Made by a program: the position numbers and the translations under genes. A stretch of DNA of 64,000 bases from JAJRTE01 sp964418585 (GTDB taxonomy: Bacteria > Myxococcota_A > UBA796 > JAJRTE01): contig CAYQMG010000176.1 in the NCBI GenBank assembly GCA_964418585.1, positions 1 through 64,000 of the forward strand, in the 5' to 3' direction. The stretch's first letter is position 1, and every line of letters starts with the position of its first letter. Under the pieces are notes generated by a model. The model was given only the letters and a program-made list of their open reading frames with translations. It did no database searches and had not been told where the DNA came from. This document shows positions 29,024-38,300 of this stretch, piece after piece.

Positions 29024-32000
29024 TCATCCTCCTTCCTTGGCGACACGCAGATACTTGTAGACCATGTCCCGCGTACACTGGAGACGTCGTGCGGTCTCGG
29101 ATACGTTGCCCCCGCACGCCTCGTGCAAGCGCTGGACATACCGGGCCCTGGCCTTGTTCCACCAGTCGGCGAGTTCCTTGATGGTGAGTCCCTCTGGGAT
29201 GGCAACCGAATCATCCTGCGCGCCAGGGGATGAGGACACCGGAGGCCGACGCCGGCCCAGCACCTCCTCGGCCACCCGCACGTCTATCTTTTCCTTCCCC
29301 AGAGACCGGAGGTGTCGACGGACCACCTCGTTCCGGAAGAAGTTTTCCAGTTCTCCCACATTCCAGGGCCAATCGTAGGAGGTGAGAAAGGTCGCGGCGG
29401 ACCGGGTCACGAAGTCCTCCCAGACCACCGGGTCGTCGGCCTTCGCCAATCCCTGCGCCATCAGGTAACGCTTGATGGCGTGAGACGCCAGCAACCCGAT
29501 GTCCTCCGCACCGCACTCCCGCAAGGAAGGCAATCGGCACACGTTCACATGAATCCGCCTCAGCAGGTCCTCCCGGAACGTGCCTTCCGCAACCATCGCC
29601 CGAAGGTCCCGGTTGGTCGCCAGAATAAGTTGCGCATCGAACACCAGTTCACGGGACGGATCCCCCAGCCGGTAGAATCGCCGTTCTTGAAGCACACGCA
29701 GCAACGCCGCCTGCTCCTCCAGCGGAATCTCTCCTACCTCATCCAGGAACAGAACCCCCCCGGCACTCAACTCCAGCCAACCAGCCTGGGCCTGGTGCGC
29801 TCCCGTGAACGCTCCCCGCACATGCCCGAACATCTGGGAGGAGAAAAGATTGCGCTCAATCGCAGCGCAATTGACCGGGTAGAATGGTTTCCCGCTTCTC
29901 GAGCCCAGCCTCCAGATCTCCCGCGCCACCATCGATTTCCCGGTCCCCGTCTCACCCAGCAAAAGGACCACCAGATCCGGATCCCTGGCTGCGGCCAGTT
30001 CCGCTATCCGCTCCTTCAACGCCCGCATGGGGGCACTGGTGCCCACCAGTTCCGATGCCTCCGGATCCAGGCTCTCCACCTTGCGCCGACGCTGTATCGC
30101 TTCGATCAGCTCCCCGGTGAACCCCGCCACTTGCTCGATCACCGACAATGCCGGTCCATCGCTGAGCAACCCGGGCTCGCGATGATCCACATAGATCACC
30201 CCAAGACACACGCCATCCTTGACCACCGGATAGCATACCAGGCTCGCCACCGCAGACGCACGGATACTCCTCATCCCGGAAAGTTCCCGATCCACCCGTA
30301 CGTCTGGACACACGTATGGCTTCCGCGTCCGACGCACCCGCTCGATCACCGAATAGGACACATCCCGCACCTGCTCCTCGTCAAGCCGGTGGGACCGGGC
30401 GACTTGAGGCCTTCCTTCCTCCCATACCACCACCAACCCACGCCCATCCAACATCTCACCCACCAGCGCCGCCAACTCCGCCGCAAGAGGTTCCGCCTCA
30501 TCCGCGACCGCGGCAAGCCGCCCGATGTACGACGCCCAGGTGGCCACGTCTACCCGGCGTCCAACGGGCTCGACCGGAATCGCCCGCGCCCCATCCTCCC
30601 CTTTTTCAGGTCCTCCCCTTTTTGCTGCAACAACACTCGAGCGGTTGTCTGGAACACTCGAGTCGACCGAGCCACCCGACCCTGCCTCGCGAGCAACCAC
30701 CAGCCCCTCCCCCGCCCCAGGGGCAATCTCGAGGTGCGCACGAATGGCCAAGGCGTGAAGATCCCGCCAGCCCGGACTCTGGTCGCCCATGCCGCAGGTT
30801 TCCCGCGCACGCCGAAACGTGTCGAGGGCCTCATCCGGCCGGCCGGCCTGAAGGTCCAGCGCCATCCGCTCCTTGTACGCCTCCAGTGTGAGTTCGTTGT
30901 GCCCCGTCCTGGCGAATGCGGCGACCAGCGTGTCCACTTCCACGCTGAGTCCCCGGGTATGTCCTCGCAACCGCGCGAGGCGCGCCGACAGCAAGCGGTG
31001 GGTCAGTCGGGCCACCTCGAGTTCCGGGGTCGGCTCGAGTCGTGCGAGGCGTTCTTCGACCTGCTTCAACCCGGGTTCCGCCCGGGTCACCTGCCCGTGG
31101 TCCAGCAGGATATGGACAGCGGACAACCGTTCGTACACTTCCCGGACCGTGTTCCCCATCCGCGCGAACAGGGTGGCGGCTCGCTCGAAATGGGGAAGCG
31201 CCTTTTCCGGACGCCCGCGCTCCCGAAGCGAAAAAGCGAGGTTGTGGGAGGCGAGCGCTTCCACGTGGATGTCATAGGACCGGCGTGCGAGTTCGAGCAC
31301 CGCCTGCAGGTGGGCATCCATGTGTTCCGTATCGCCGGACCGATGATACAGGTCGGCGAGGGTATTGTGCAGCCGCATCCGTTCCCGGTCGAGGCCCGAG
31401 GTCCCGGCCCGCTCGAGCGCACGTTCGAGCCCGGTGGTTAGTGAGGAGGGAGAGGCCCCCCGTTTCAATCCCAGGTGGGCGCGCAACCGGGCCTCCTCGA
31501 GACCCTGGGGCACAGAAACGGGGAGTGCGAGAAGCGCCACGCGATCCAGACACGTCTCTGCCTCGTCCAGGGCCTCCCGTTCCAGGTAGATCCAGGCCAG
31601 GCTGAGCAGCCAGTCGGCCTTTTCTTCACCCGGGATTGCCGGGTCAGATCCGGCGAGAGACAAGGCCGACTCGAGAAGCGTGGCGGCTTCATCAGGCACC
31701 TCGAGGTGAGACAGGGCCCGGGCCAATCCGCCCATACACTGTGCCCGTCGCGTTCGGTCCCGGTTCGGCACCTCGGAAAGCGCACTCGAAAACGCCTCTC
31801 GAGCCTCAGCATACCGCTCGAGTGCCAGGTGAAGATCGCCGAGCCGACGAAACAACTCTGCGCGCTGCGGACTCGGACCATTCTCCAGTGCCACCAGGTG
31901 GGCGAGCGCCCTGGTGGCCTCCTCGAGCGAGGAGGTTTTCACCGCCTCCTCCACGGCCAGGTGAAGATAGGGTCTCGCCCTCGCCCCGGCTCCCGCCAGG

Positions 32001-33964
32001 AGAAAATGGCGCGCCACTTCCCAGGGGGCAGCCGCTTTCTCCAGCAGGTATCTCTGCTCCAACACCTCGGCCGCCCGGCGATGCCACATCCCCCGAACCG
32101 CAGAATCCAACGTCTCTGTCAAGGCCTTGCGCAATGCCTCGTTCGATACATGGACTGCCGGAAATCCCCCACCCGCCATCTCCAGGACCATCACCACACC
32201 TCGCTCCACCAACTCGGACATGCAGGCAGAGCAACCGGGGACCAACGTCTCGAGAACGTCCACCTCGACCCCCCGCTCGAAAAGCGAGAGAACCTGCAAC
32301 ACCTCGCGGCACGATGGCTCCAATGTCTCGATCAAGGCTTCCGCTCGAGCTGTCCAACCGGACGGCGCCCAGGTGGAAAAATCGAAGGCAGCGTCGTGCC
32401 ATCGCGCCTCCAGCGCTTCCATGATTGGTCCAGGCAACCCGCCACTGGACGAAGCCAACGCCTTGACTTCCTCTGGAGAAAGGACCCCTCTGGCATCTCC
32501 CAACGTCTCCTCCGCCAGGTGTCGAATGGCTTGCAAGTCGAGTGGATCGAGGGGGAGCTTCGACCATCCCTGAGCCTCAGCGACCAGCTCCTCGGCCCCG
32601 CGGCCCGCGATGACCAGGACAAGACCGGAGCCGGGAAGGTGCGCACCCACCCGAACGAACACCTGCCGCGTCAGAAAATCGAGCGCCTCGGGATCGTCCA
32701 GGAGCACGGCTGCGAAGGGGCTGTGCGTCCGTTCACAGGCGACCCGGGCTGCCTCGAGAAGGCCGGCGACCTCGTCCCGCACGACCCGGCCAGGGCCGCC
32801 GCCCGGCGAATCGGAGTCCACAGGGGCCGGAGCGTCGTTCTCCGAGCCGACACCGGCAACGCCCTGCAGGAACCGCCGAATCGTGCGCAAGACCGGCTGA
32901 GCGGATCCCGGACACCATGTGCCGGGAAATCGGAGAACCGGGGTCCCCCGAAGTTGCCACCAGTCCGCCAGTTCCTCGAGCAGACGGGTTCCTCCCGCCC
33001 CGGAGGGTCCGGTAAAGGCAAGCGCACCTCCTTGCTCGTCCACCAGACGACGCCCCACCCTCTCGGCCAGCTCGTCCAACCTTTCGGCCCCCGTCCATGG
33101 AGGCACCGGCAGCGGGGCACGTCGACGCCAGCTCCCGCAAGGATAGCCCAGCGACTCGAGTACGGTCTCCGCCCCGGCCGGCCGCGAAGATGGATCCCGC
33201 TGGAGCAATTGTTCCGTCAGGGCAGCCAGTCTCGGCGCCCGGCGCCGAGCAAACCCGGGGACTCGAGGCACCGGAGAACGTACCAACCGATCATGAACCT
33301 CCTCGAGGGTTCTGCCTTTCACCGGGGGAGCAGAGCCTGTCAGCAGTTCGTAGAGGATGGCGCCCACACTGTAGAGGTCGGACCGGGGACTTCCCGGGTC
33401 TCCAGCCAGCAATTCCGGGGCCAGGTAGGCAAGGGTCCCCGCTGGTTCTCCCCGGGCGAACGGTGCGTCGGTTCGGGCCTGGTCCAGGTCGATGAGCCGG
33501 ATTCCAGTCCGCCCCACCAGCAGGTGATCAGGCTTGAGATCGAGCCGGACAATCCGCAAGTGGTGCAAGAAAGCAACGATTTCCAGTAGTTCCACCAATC
33601 GAGCGAGCAATGTCTCCTCGCCCGCATCCTCCCGGTAGCGAACCGGCTGCCCCTCGAGCCACTCCTGGGTGAAGTAGACCAGCACCGGATCACCATCGCG
33701 GCCGGAGCTGGCCACACCAAAATCCCATGCGCGAGCGATCCGGGGATGGCGACAGCGGCGAAGCCTTTGAAATTCCTCGATCACGGCCTGAGCCTCCGGG
33801 CTCTCCAGCCCAGAGACCAGGGCGCCTTTGACCACGACCTCGAGGCCGAGCAACCGATCCCGACATCGATAGACCCGTCGACAGCCATGCTCGACGAGGG
33901 TCCGGGTCACGACGTATCGGCCGGATATGAATTCCTGGGGCTTCGCGGGGTCGTGTCCGTTCAT
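29024..33964 (-). CDS. Giant regulator: kinase domain, ATPase, TPRs, GAF and sigma-54 activator
   Basis: The 1646-residue cytoplasmic protein starts at an ATG right after AGGAGGAGGTC. In order: a Hanks-type kinase domain (~16-290; Lys46, catalytic Asp142 in RLDLKPD, Asp159 in IDLD where DFG is usual); a STAND-like ATPase region from ~340 whose P-loop GPSGAGGTR lacks the Walker Lys; many TPR-like helices (~640-1080); a GAF domain (~1160-1300); a sigma-54 AAA+ domain with GETGTGKS (~1335), GAFTGA (~1385) and the Walker B FLDEVGE; and a Fis-type HTH (~1600-1646, GNVSETARRLQC). GAFTGA means it can open sigma-54 promoters. It has no receiver domain, so control is likely by ligand (GAF), kinase or TPR input. 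The segment usually WPGNVREL reads WPWNVGEL. Confidence 0.85.
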   Translation of the reverse strand: MNGHDPAKPQEFISGRYVVTRTLVEHGCRRVYRCRDRLLGLEVVVKGALVSGLESPEAQAVIEEFQRLRRCRHPRIARAWDFGVASSGRDGDPVLVYFTQEWLEGQPVRYREDAGEETLLARLVELLEIVAFLHHLRIVRLDLKPDHLLVGRTGIRLIDLDQARTDAPFARGEPAGTLAYLAPELLAGDPGSPRSDLYSVGAILYELLTGSAPPVKGRTLEEVHDRLVRSPVPRVPGFARRRAPRLAALTEQLLQRDPSSRPAGAETVLESLGYPCGSWRRRAPLPVPPWTGAERLDELAERVGRRLVDEQGGALAFTGPSGAGGTRLLEELADWWQLRGTPVLRFPGTWCPGSAQPVLRTIRRFLQGVAGVGSENDAPAPVDSDSPGGGPGRVVRDEVAGLLEAARVACERTHSPFAAVLLDDPEALDFLTRQVFVRVGAHLPGSGLVLVIAGRGAEELVAEAQGWSKLPLDPLDLQAIRHLAEETLGDARGVLSPEEVKALASSSGGLPGPIMEALEARWHDAAFDFSTWAPSGWTARAEALIETLEPSCREVLQVLSLFERGVEVDVLETLVPGCSACMSELVERGVVMVLEMAGGGFPAVHVSNEALRKALTETLDSAVRGMWHRRAAEVLEQRYLLEKAAAPWEVARHFLLAGAGARARPYLHLAVEEAVKTSSLEEATRALAHLVALENGPSPQRAELFRRLGDLHLALERYAEAREAFSSALSEVPNRDRTRRAQCMGGLARALSHLEVPDEAATLLESALSLAGSDPAIPGEEKADWLLSLAWIYLEREALDEAETCLDRVALLALPVSVPQGLEEARLRAHLGLKRGASPSSLTTGLERALERAGTSGLDRERMRLHNTLADLYHRSGDTEHMDAHLQAVLELARRSYDIHVEALASHNLAFSLRERGRPEKALPHFERAATLFARMGNTVREVYERLSAVHILLDHGQVTRAEPGLKQVEERLARLEPTPELEVARLTHRLLSARLARLRGHTRGLSVEVDTLVAAFARTGHNELTLEAYKERMALDLQAGRPDEALDTFRRARETCGMGDQSPGWRDLHALAIRAHLEIAPGAGEGLVVAREAGSGGSVDSSVPDNRSSVVAAKRGGPEKGEDGARAIPVEPVGRRVDVATWASYIGRLAAVADEAEPLAAELAALVGEMLDGRGLVVVWEEGRPQVARSHRLDEEQVRDVSYSVIERVRRTRKPYVCPDVRVDRELSGMRSIRASAVASLVCYPVVKDGVCLGVIYVDHREPGLLSDGPALSVIEQVAGFTGELIEAIQRRRKVESLDPEASELVGTSAPMRALKERIAELAAARDPDLVVLLLGETGTGKSMVAREIWRLGSRSGKPFYPVNCAAIERNLFSSQMFGHVRGAFTGAHQAQAGWLELSAGGVLFLDEVGEIPLEEQAALLRVLQERRFYRLGDPSRELVFDAQLILATNRDLRAMVAEGTFREDLLRRIHVNVCRLPSLRECGAEDIGLLASHAIKRYLMAQGLAKADDPVVWEDFVTRSAATFLTSYDWPWNVGELENFFRNEVVRRHLRSLGKEKIDVRVAEEVLGRRRPPVSSSPGAQDDSVAIPEGLTIKELADWWNKARARYVQRLHEACGGNVSETARRLQCTRDMVYKYLRVAKEGG

Positions 33965-34063
33965 GACCTCCTCCTGGGACAGGAAGGGAGTGGCGTGCAA
34001 CATGACTCCTGGATGGTTCAAGATAGCATCAAACACGGAAAAGGGGGGAGCATTGCGCGGGGA

Positions 34064-34402
34064 TCAGCAGCGGGGAACGCCGAAAAGGTTCAGCCAGTCG
34101 ACCGTGGTGCAGGCCGAGGGGGGAACGACCAGACGGGGGGACGAGTCCGACCCGTCGTCCTTGGGCGGGATTCCCTGCCACCCGAAAATGGTCAGGGCCG
34201 CCCCGGAAATCGGACGCACCCGGGAGCCCCGCTCGTCATGTTCCATCTCTCGATCCGTCCGGGACCTGTCTCGCTCCATCCCATCGTTCCGCGCCACGGA
34301 GCCCGCCGGGGGTTCCGTCGCCTCTTCGCCAGCCAGGGAAACACTCGATATCGTCATGAGGAGACCGGCCAGTACTCCCATCAACACTTGGGAACCACGC
34401 AT
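34064..34402 (-). CDS. Small secreted protein of unknown function, 112 aa
   Basis: The ATG at 34402 follows AAGGAGGAAG and starts a clear Sec signal peptide (about residues 1-27, ending SLAGEE). The mature part is charged and probably disordered (many Asp, Arg, Glu, Ser) until a C-terminal stretch with two Cys (ACTTVDWLNLFGVPRC). No family is recognised. It sits 99 bases upstream of the giant sigma-54 regulator on the same strand, so it could be a secreted partner or simply a neighbour. Confidence 0.62.
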   Translation of the reverse strand: MRGSQVLMGVLAGLLMTISSVSLAGEEATEPPAGSVARNDGMERDRSRTDREMEHDERGSRVRPISGAALTIFGWQGIPPKDDGSDSSPRLVVPPSACTTVDWLNLFGVPRC

Positions 34403-34866
34403 CGTTCTTCCTCCTTGCTTTCCACGTCTCGCCGTCCGGGTCAGCCAACGTCCGACCATCGGGCGCCATGCTGAGCCGTTTGGTGACGTCCGACCTGGGT
34501 AAGAGGCGAGTGGTGTGCCACCGGAACTCGAGGCACGGAAAAATGCGTGTTCCGCCGACTCCACGGGGCGTGCGAAATGGAAAAATCAGCTTTGATTCCA
34601 CAAGGTTATGAGTCCAGCAACATACCGCGAGGCATCAAGCCGCTCCTCCCGTTTGCTCGAGGAGAATGTCCCGACTGTACGGCGCTTGACAGGCACTGCT
34701 TCACGGGTGCCGAACGGAGAGAAAAGACAGGTGCTCGACAGCAAGAACGGCCTGCCCGTGGGCCGACCATCGTTGCACCACCTCCCCCCTCGTGCTAGCC
34801 TGTCCAACGATACCGAGAAAGCTCAATGCGAGACGGACACGTGCGGCACCACACATGGAGGCAGAG
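34403..34866. other. Divergent spacer with a promoter for the small secreted protein gene
   Basis: These 464 bases hold a clear rightward promoter at 34773-34801 and presumably an unidentified leftward one. Open frames are short, overlapping and not protein-like. Confidence 0.4.
34773..34801 (+). promoter_or_regulatory. Promoter TTGCAC-N17-TAGCCT with TG extension
   Basis: The -35 TTGCAC and -10 TAGCCT are 17 bases apart, with TG one base before the -10. The surrounding CGTGCTAG core matches the aspS promoter at 18384. The gene start is 66 bases downstream. Confidence 0.5.
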
Positions 34867-35343
34867 ATGAAAGAAAGCAAACTGCGACTTCTGGTCCTTG
34901 GTATCGGCGCCATCGCCATCCTTCAGCTCGGAGTCATCGTGGGGCAACTCCTGCCCGGGAGTCGTGCCCAGGCAGATCCCATCGGCATGAGCGTGGATGG
35001 AGGTACCAGCCCCCGGGTGACTCTCTCCGGTGAGCAAACAGGAACGGGCATGACCACCATCTACACGGTCCCCGAGGGCTACCAGCTCGTCATCACCGAC
35101 ATTCACGTGCAGGGACGCAACTACACGGGCGCATACGACCAGTTCACCCTGTACGATCCGGACGCCTCCCGGTACCTGTTCAGCGGATGGTGGGGCATCA
35201 ACTGGGGCTATGTGGACGCTCGCCCGGTGGAATGGCACAGTGAAACCGGGCTGGTGGTGCCTGGCGGGCACCGGCTCCAGATCCAAGTCTGGCAGGGATA
35301 TCGCAACGCTTACACCATCGCCGGCTTCCTGGCCAGGGAATGA
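34867..35343 (+). CDS. Secreted beta-sandwich-like protein, 158 aa
   Basis: An N-terminal hydrophobic segment (about residues 8-27) acts as signal or anchor. The mature ~120 residues alternate hydrophobic and polar residues with many Gly, Tyr and Trp (YTVPEGYQLVITDIHV, SGWWGINWGY, QVWQGYRNAYTIAGFLARE), the pattern of a jelly-roll or similar beta-sandwich. No catalytic motif is visible. GGAGG lies upstream of the ATG at 34867; an in-frame ATG at 34855 is less likely. It is 39 bases before the MopE/kelch lipoprotein gene and may share its transcript. Confidence 0.68.
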   Translation: MKESKLRLLVLGIGAIAILQLGVIVGQLLPGSRAQADPIGMSVDGGTSPRVTLSGEQTGTGMTTIYTVPEGYQLVITDIHVQGRNYTGAYDQFTLYDPDASRYLFSGWWGINWGYVDARPVEWHSETGLVVPGGHRLQIQVWQGYRNAYTIAGFLARE

Positions 35344-35382
35344 GGCGGCCTCTCACCCACCCCTTTTCGAGAGGAGGCTGCC

Positions 35383-38300
35383 ATGACCGCTGCGAAAATC
35401 TGCTTGCTGCCCGGCAAACCCACCCACCGCCCTTGCCCAAAAAGGTGCGAGTCGCCACGCTCTCACCACGGATTTCGAGGGACACCGCTCTGGTTGCTTC
35501 TCCCGCTGCTCGCAGCATGCCCGGACGAGGGCGATGACGACGATGCAACCAGCGCCATCCCCGTGACGCAAACCCCGACTGAAGCAGGTCGACTCGACGT
35601 CTCACCGACGAGCGTGACCTTCCCCGACACCGAGGCCGGTGCCCAGACGGTGGAGACGATCGTGCTCACCAACTCCGGAGCAGGCCCCATCACGCTCGCG
35701 GCCGTCTACTTCCCAAACGACGCCGACGGCGCATTCGCGTTCGCTCCGGGTCAAAACGACCCAACCGGAACCGTCATCCAGGGGGAAGACTCCCTCACCG
35801 TCTCAATCGCGTTCGCTCCGCCCACGTCCGGCACGTTCGATGGCACCTGGCGGGTCGCTTCGAACGATCCGGACCGACCCAGCATCGATGTTCCCCTGTC
35901 CGGTACCGGGACGACACCCACCAGTCCGGACGACGACCAGGATGGATACACCGTGGCAGACGGAGACTGTGATGACGATGACCCGGATGTCCACCCGGGG
36001 GCCACCGAAATCTGCAACGACCGCGACGACGATTGCAACGGTGAGGTCGACGAACAGGCCGCAGATGCGTTCGCGGTCTATCCCGACAATGATCAGGATG
36101 GATACGGGAACGAGGAGGCGGCCCTCACCAATTGTATCGTGCCCGACGGGTACACGACCGTCGGCGACGACTGCAATGACGAAGACCCGTCCACCCACCC
36201 TGGAGCAGATGAACTGTGCGACCAGGCCGACAACGACTGTGACGGCGCAGTGGACGAAGAAGCCACGGACGCCATGACGGTCTACCCCGATACCGACGGA
36301 GACGGGTACGGCGCCACCTCCGGAACACTCCAGGCCTGCACGCCGCCAGAGGGCTACGTTGCCGAAACAGGCGACTGCGACGACGACAACCCCGGTGTGA
36401 ATCCGGACGCGCTCGAAGTATGTGACGGAATCGACAACAACTGCGATGGGCAGATCGACAACACAGGCGAGACCCTGCTCTACGTGGACGCAGACGGTGA
36501 CGGCCACGGCGACCCCGACACGGGCGAACTCGGGTGTGGTCCGTCCGACGGCCGGGTGCCCCTCGGTGACGATTGCGACGATACCAACGGGGCCACCTAC
36601 CCAGGTGCCGACGAATATTGCGACGGAATCGACAACGACTGCGACGGCGCGGTCGACGAAAACCCGGTAGACGGCTCCTCGTTCTACGAGGACAACGACC
36701 TCGATGGCCACGGAGCCGGTGATCCCATCACCGCGTGCGAGGAAATCCCGGGTCTGGTCACCACCGCCGATGACTGTGACGACACCTCGGCGACCACTTA
36801 TCCGGGCGCGGATGAACCCTGCGATGGGGTGGACAACGACTGCGACGGGGAAACCGACGAAGGCGGTCAAACCACCCTGTACGCCGATCAGGATGGCGAC
36901 GGGTGGGGAGATGAGACCCAGACCATCGTGAGTTGCAACACCGAAGGGTACGTGGGCACCGCGGGCGACTGCAACGATCTCGATCCCAATGTCCACCCCT
37001 CTGCCGAGGAGGTGTGTGACCATGTGGATCAGGACTGCGATGGAGCAATCGACGAGGGTGTGACCACGACCTACTACCTCGACCGCGACGGCGACGGATA
37101 CGGGGACGATGAGACCACCACCGAGGCCTGTTCTCCTCCGACCACCGTCTTCCTCGAAACAGGTGGCGACTGCGATGACCTCAACGCCGCGGTCAACCCG
37201 GGTGCCACCGAAACCTGCAACGCCGTCGATGATGATTGCGACGGACTCGTGGACGAGGACACGGAAGACGCGGCATCCTACTACGTGGACGCAGACGGGG
37301 ATGGGTACGGAGACCCGGCCCAGGGTATCCGATTCTGCACACAACCCGACGGTTACGTACTCGACGGAACAGACTGTGACGACTCAAACCCGGACATCCA
37401 CCCGGGGCAACCCGAAGTATGCAACGAGGTCGACGAGGATTGCAATGGGGTCGTTGACGACAATCCCACCGACGCCACCACCTGGTACCCGGACGTGGAC
37501 CAGGACGGTTACGGAAGCATTGCGGGAGGAGTCGCTGCATGCGAACAGCCTCCGGGCTATCTCCCTGGAACGGGCGATTGCAACGACTCCATCGCCACCA
37601 TTCATCCCGACGCGACCGAGGTGTGCGACGGCGTGGACCAGGATTGCGACGGACTCATCGATGAGGACATGACCTGGGCGTGGTATATCGACCGGGACGG
37701 CGATGGGTATGGAGACGAAAGTACAGAATTTCCCGCCTGTCAGCCTCCCAGCGACTTCTACGTGGATCTGTCGGGAGATTGCGACGATTTCGACGCCAAC
37801 GTCTTCCCCGAGGCAAACGAACTGTGCAACGGAAAGGACGATGACTGCGACGGCACAGTCGACGAACCCGACGCCCTGGACGCCATCACCTGGTACCGGG
37901 ACGCTGATGGCGACGGCCACGGCGACCCCGACGCTGCCCAGGTGGCCTGCCAGGTCCCGGACGGCTATGTCGCTTCCGACGATGATTGCGATGACACGGC
38001 CCCGAACGTCTTCACCGGGGCCACCGAGTGGTGCAATACCATTGACGACGACTGCGACGGTGAGGTCGACGAACCTGACGCTGCTGACGCCCAAACCTGG
38101 TACCTGGACGTGGACCAGGACGGCTACGGCACCTCTCTTTCCTCGGTTCTGGCCTGCGACCAACCCGACGGGCACGTGCTCGACGCCACCGACTGCAACG
38201 ACTCCGACCCGAACGTCAACCCCGGGGCTACCGAGGTTTGCAACGGCACCGACGACGACTGCGACGGAATCACCGACGGTACCGACGCTGTCGACGGGGC

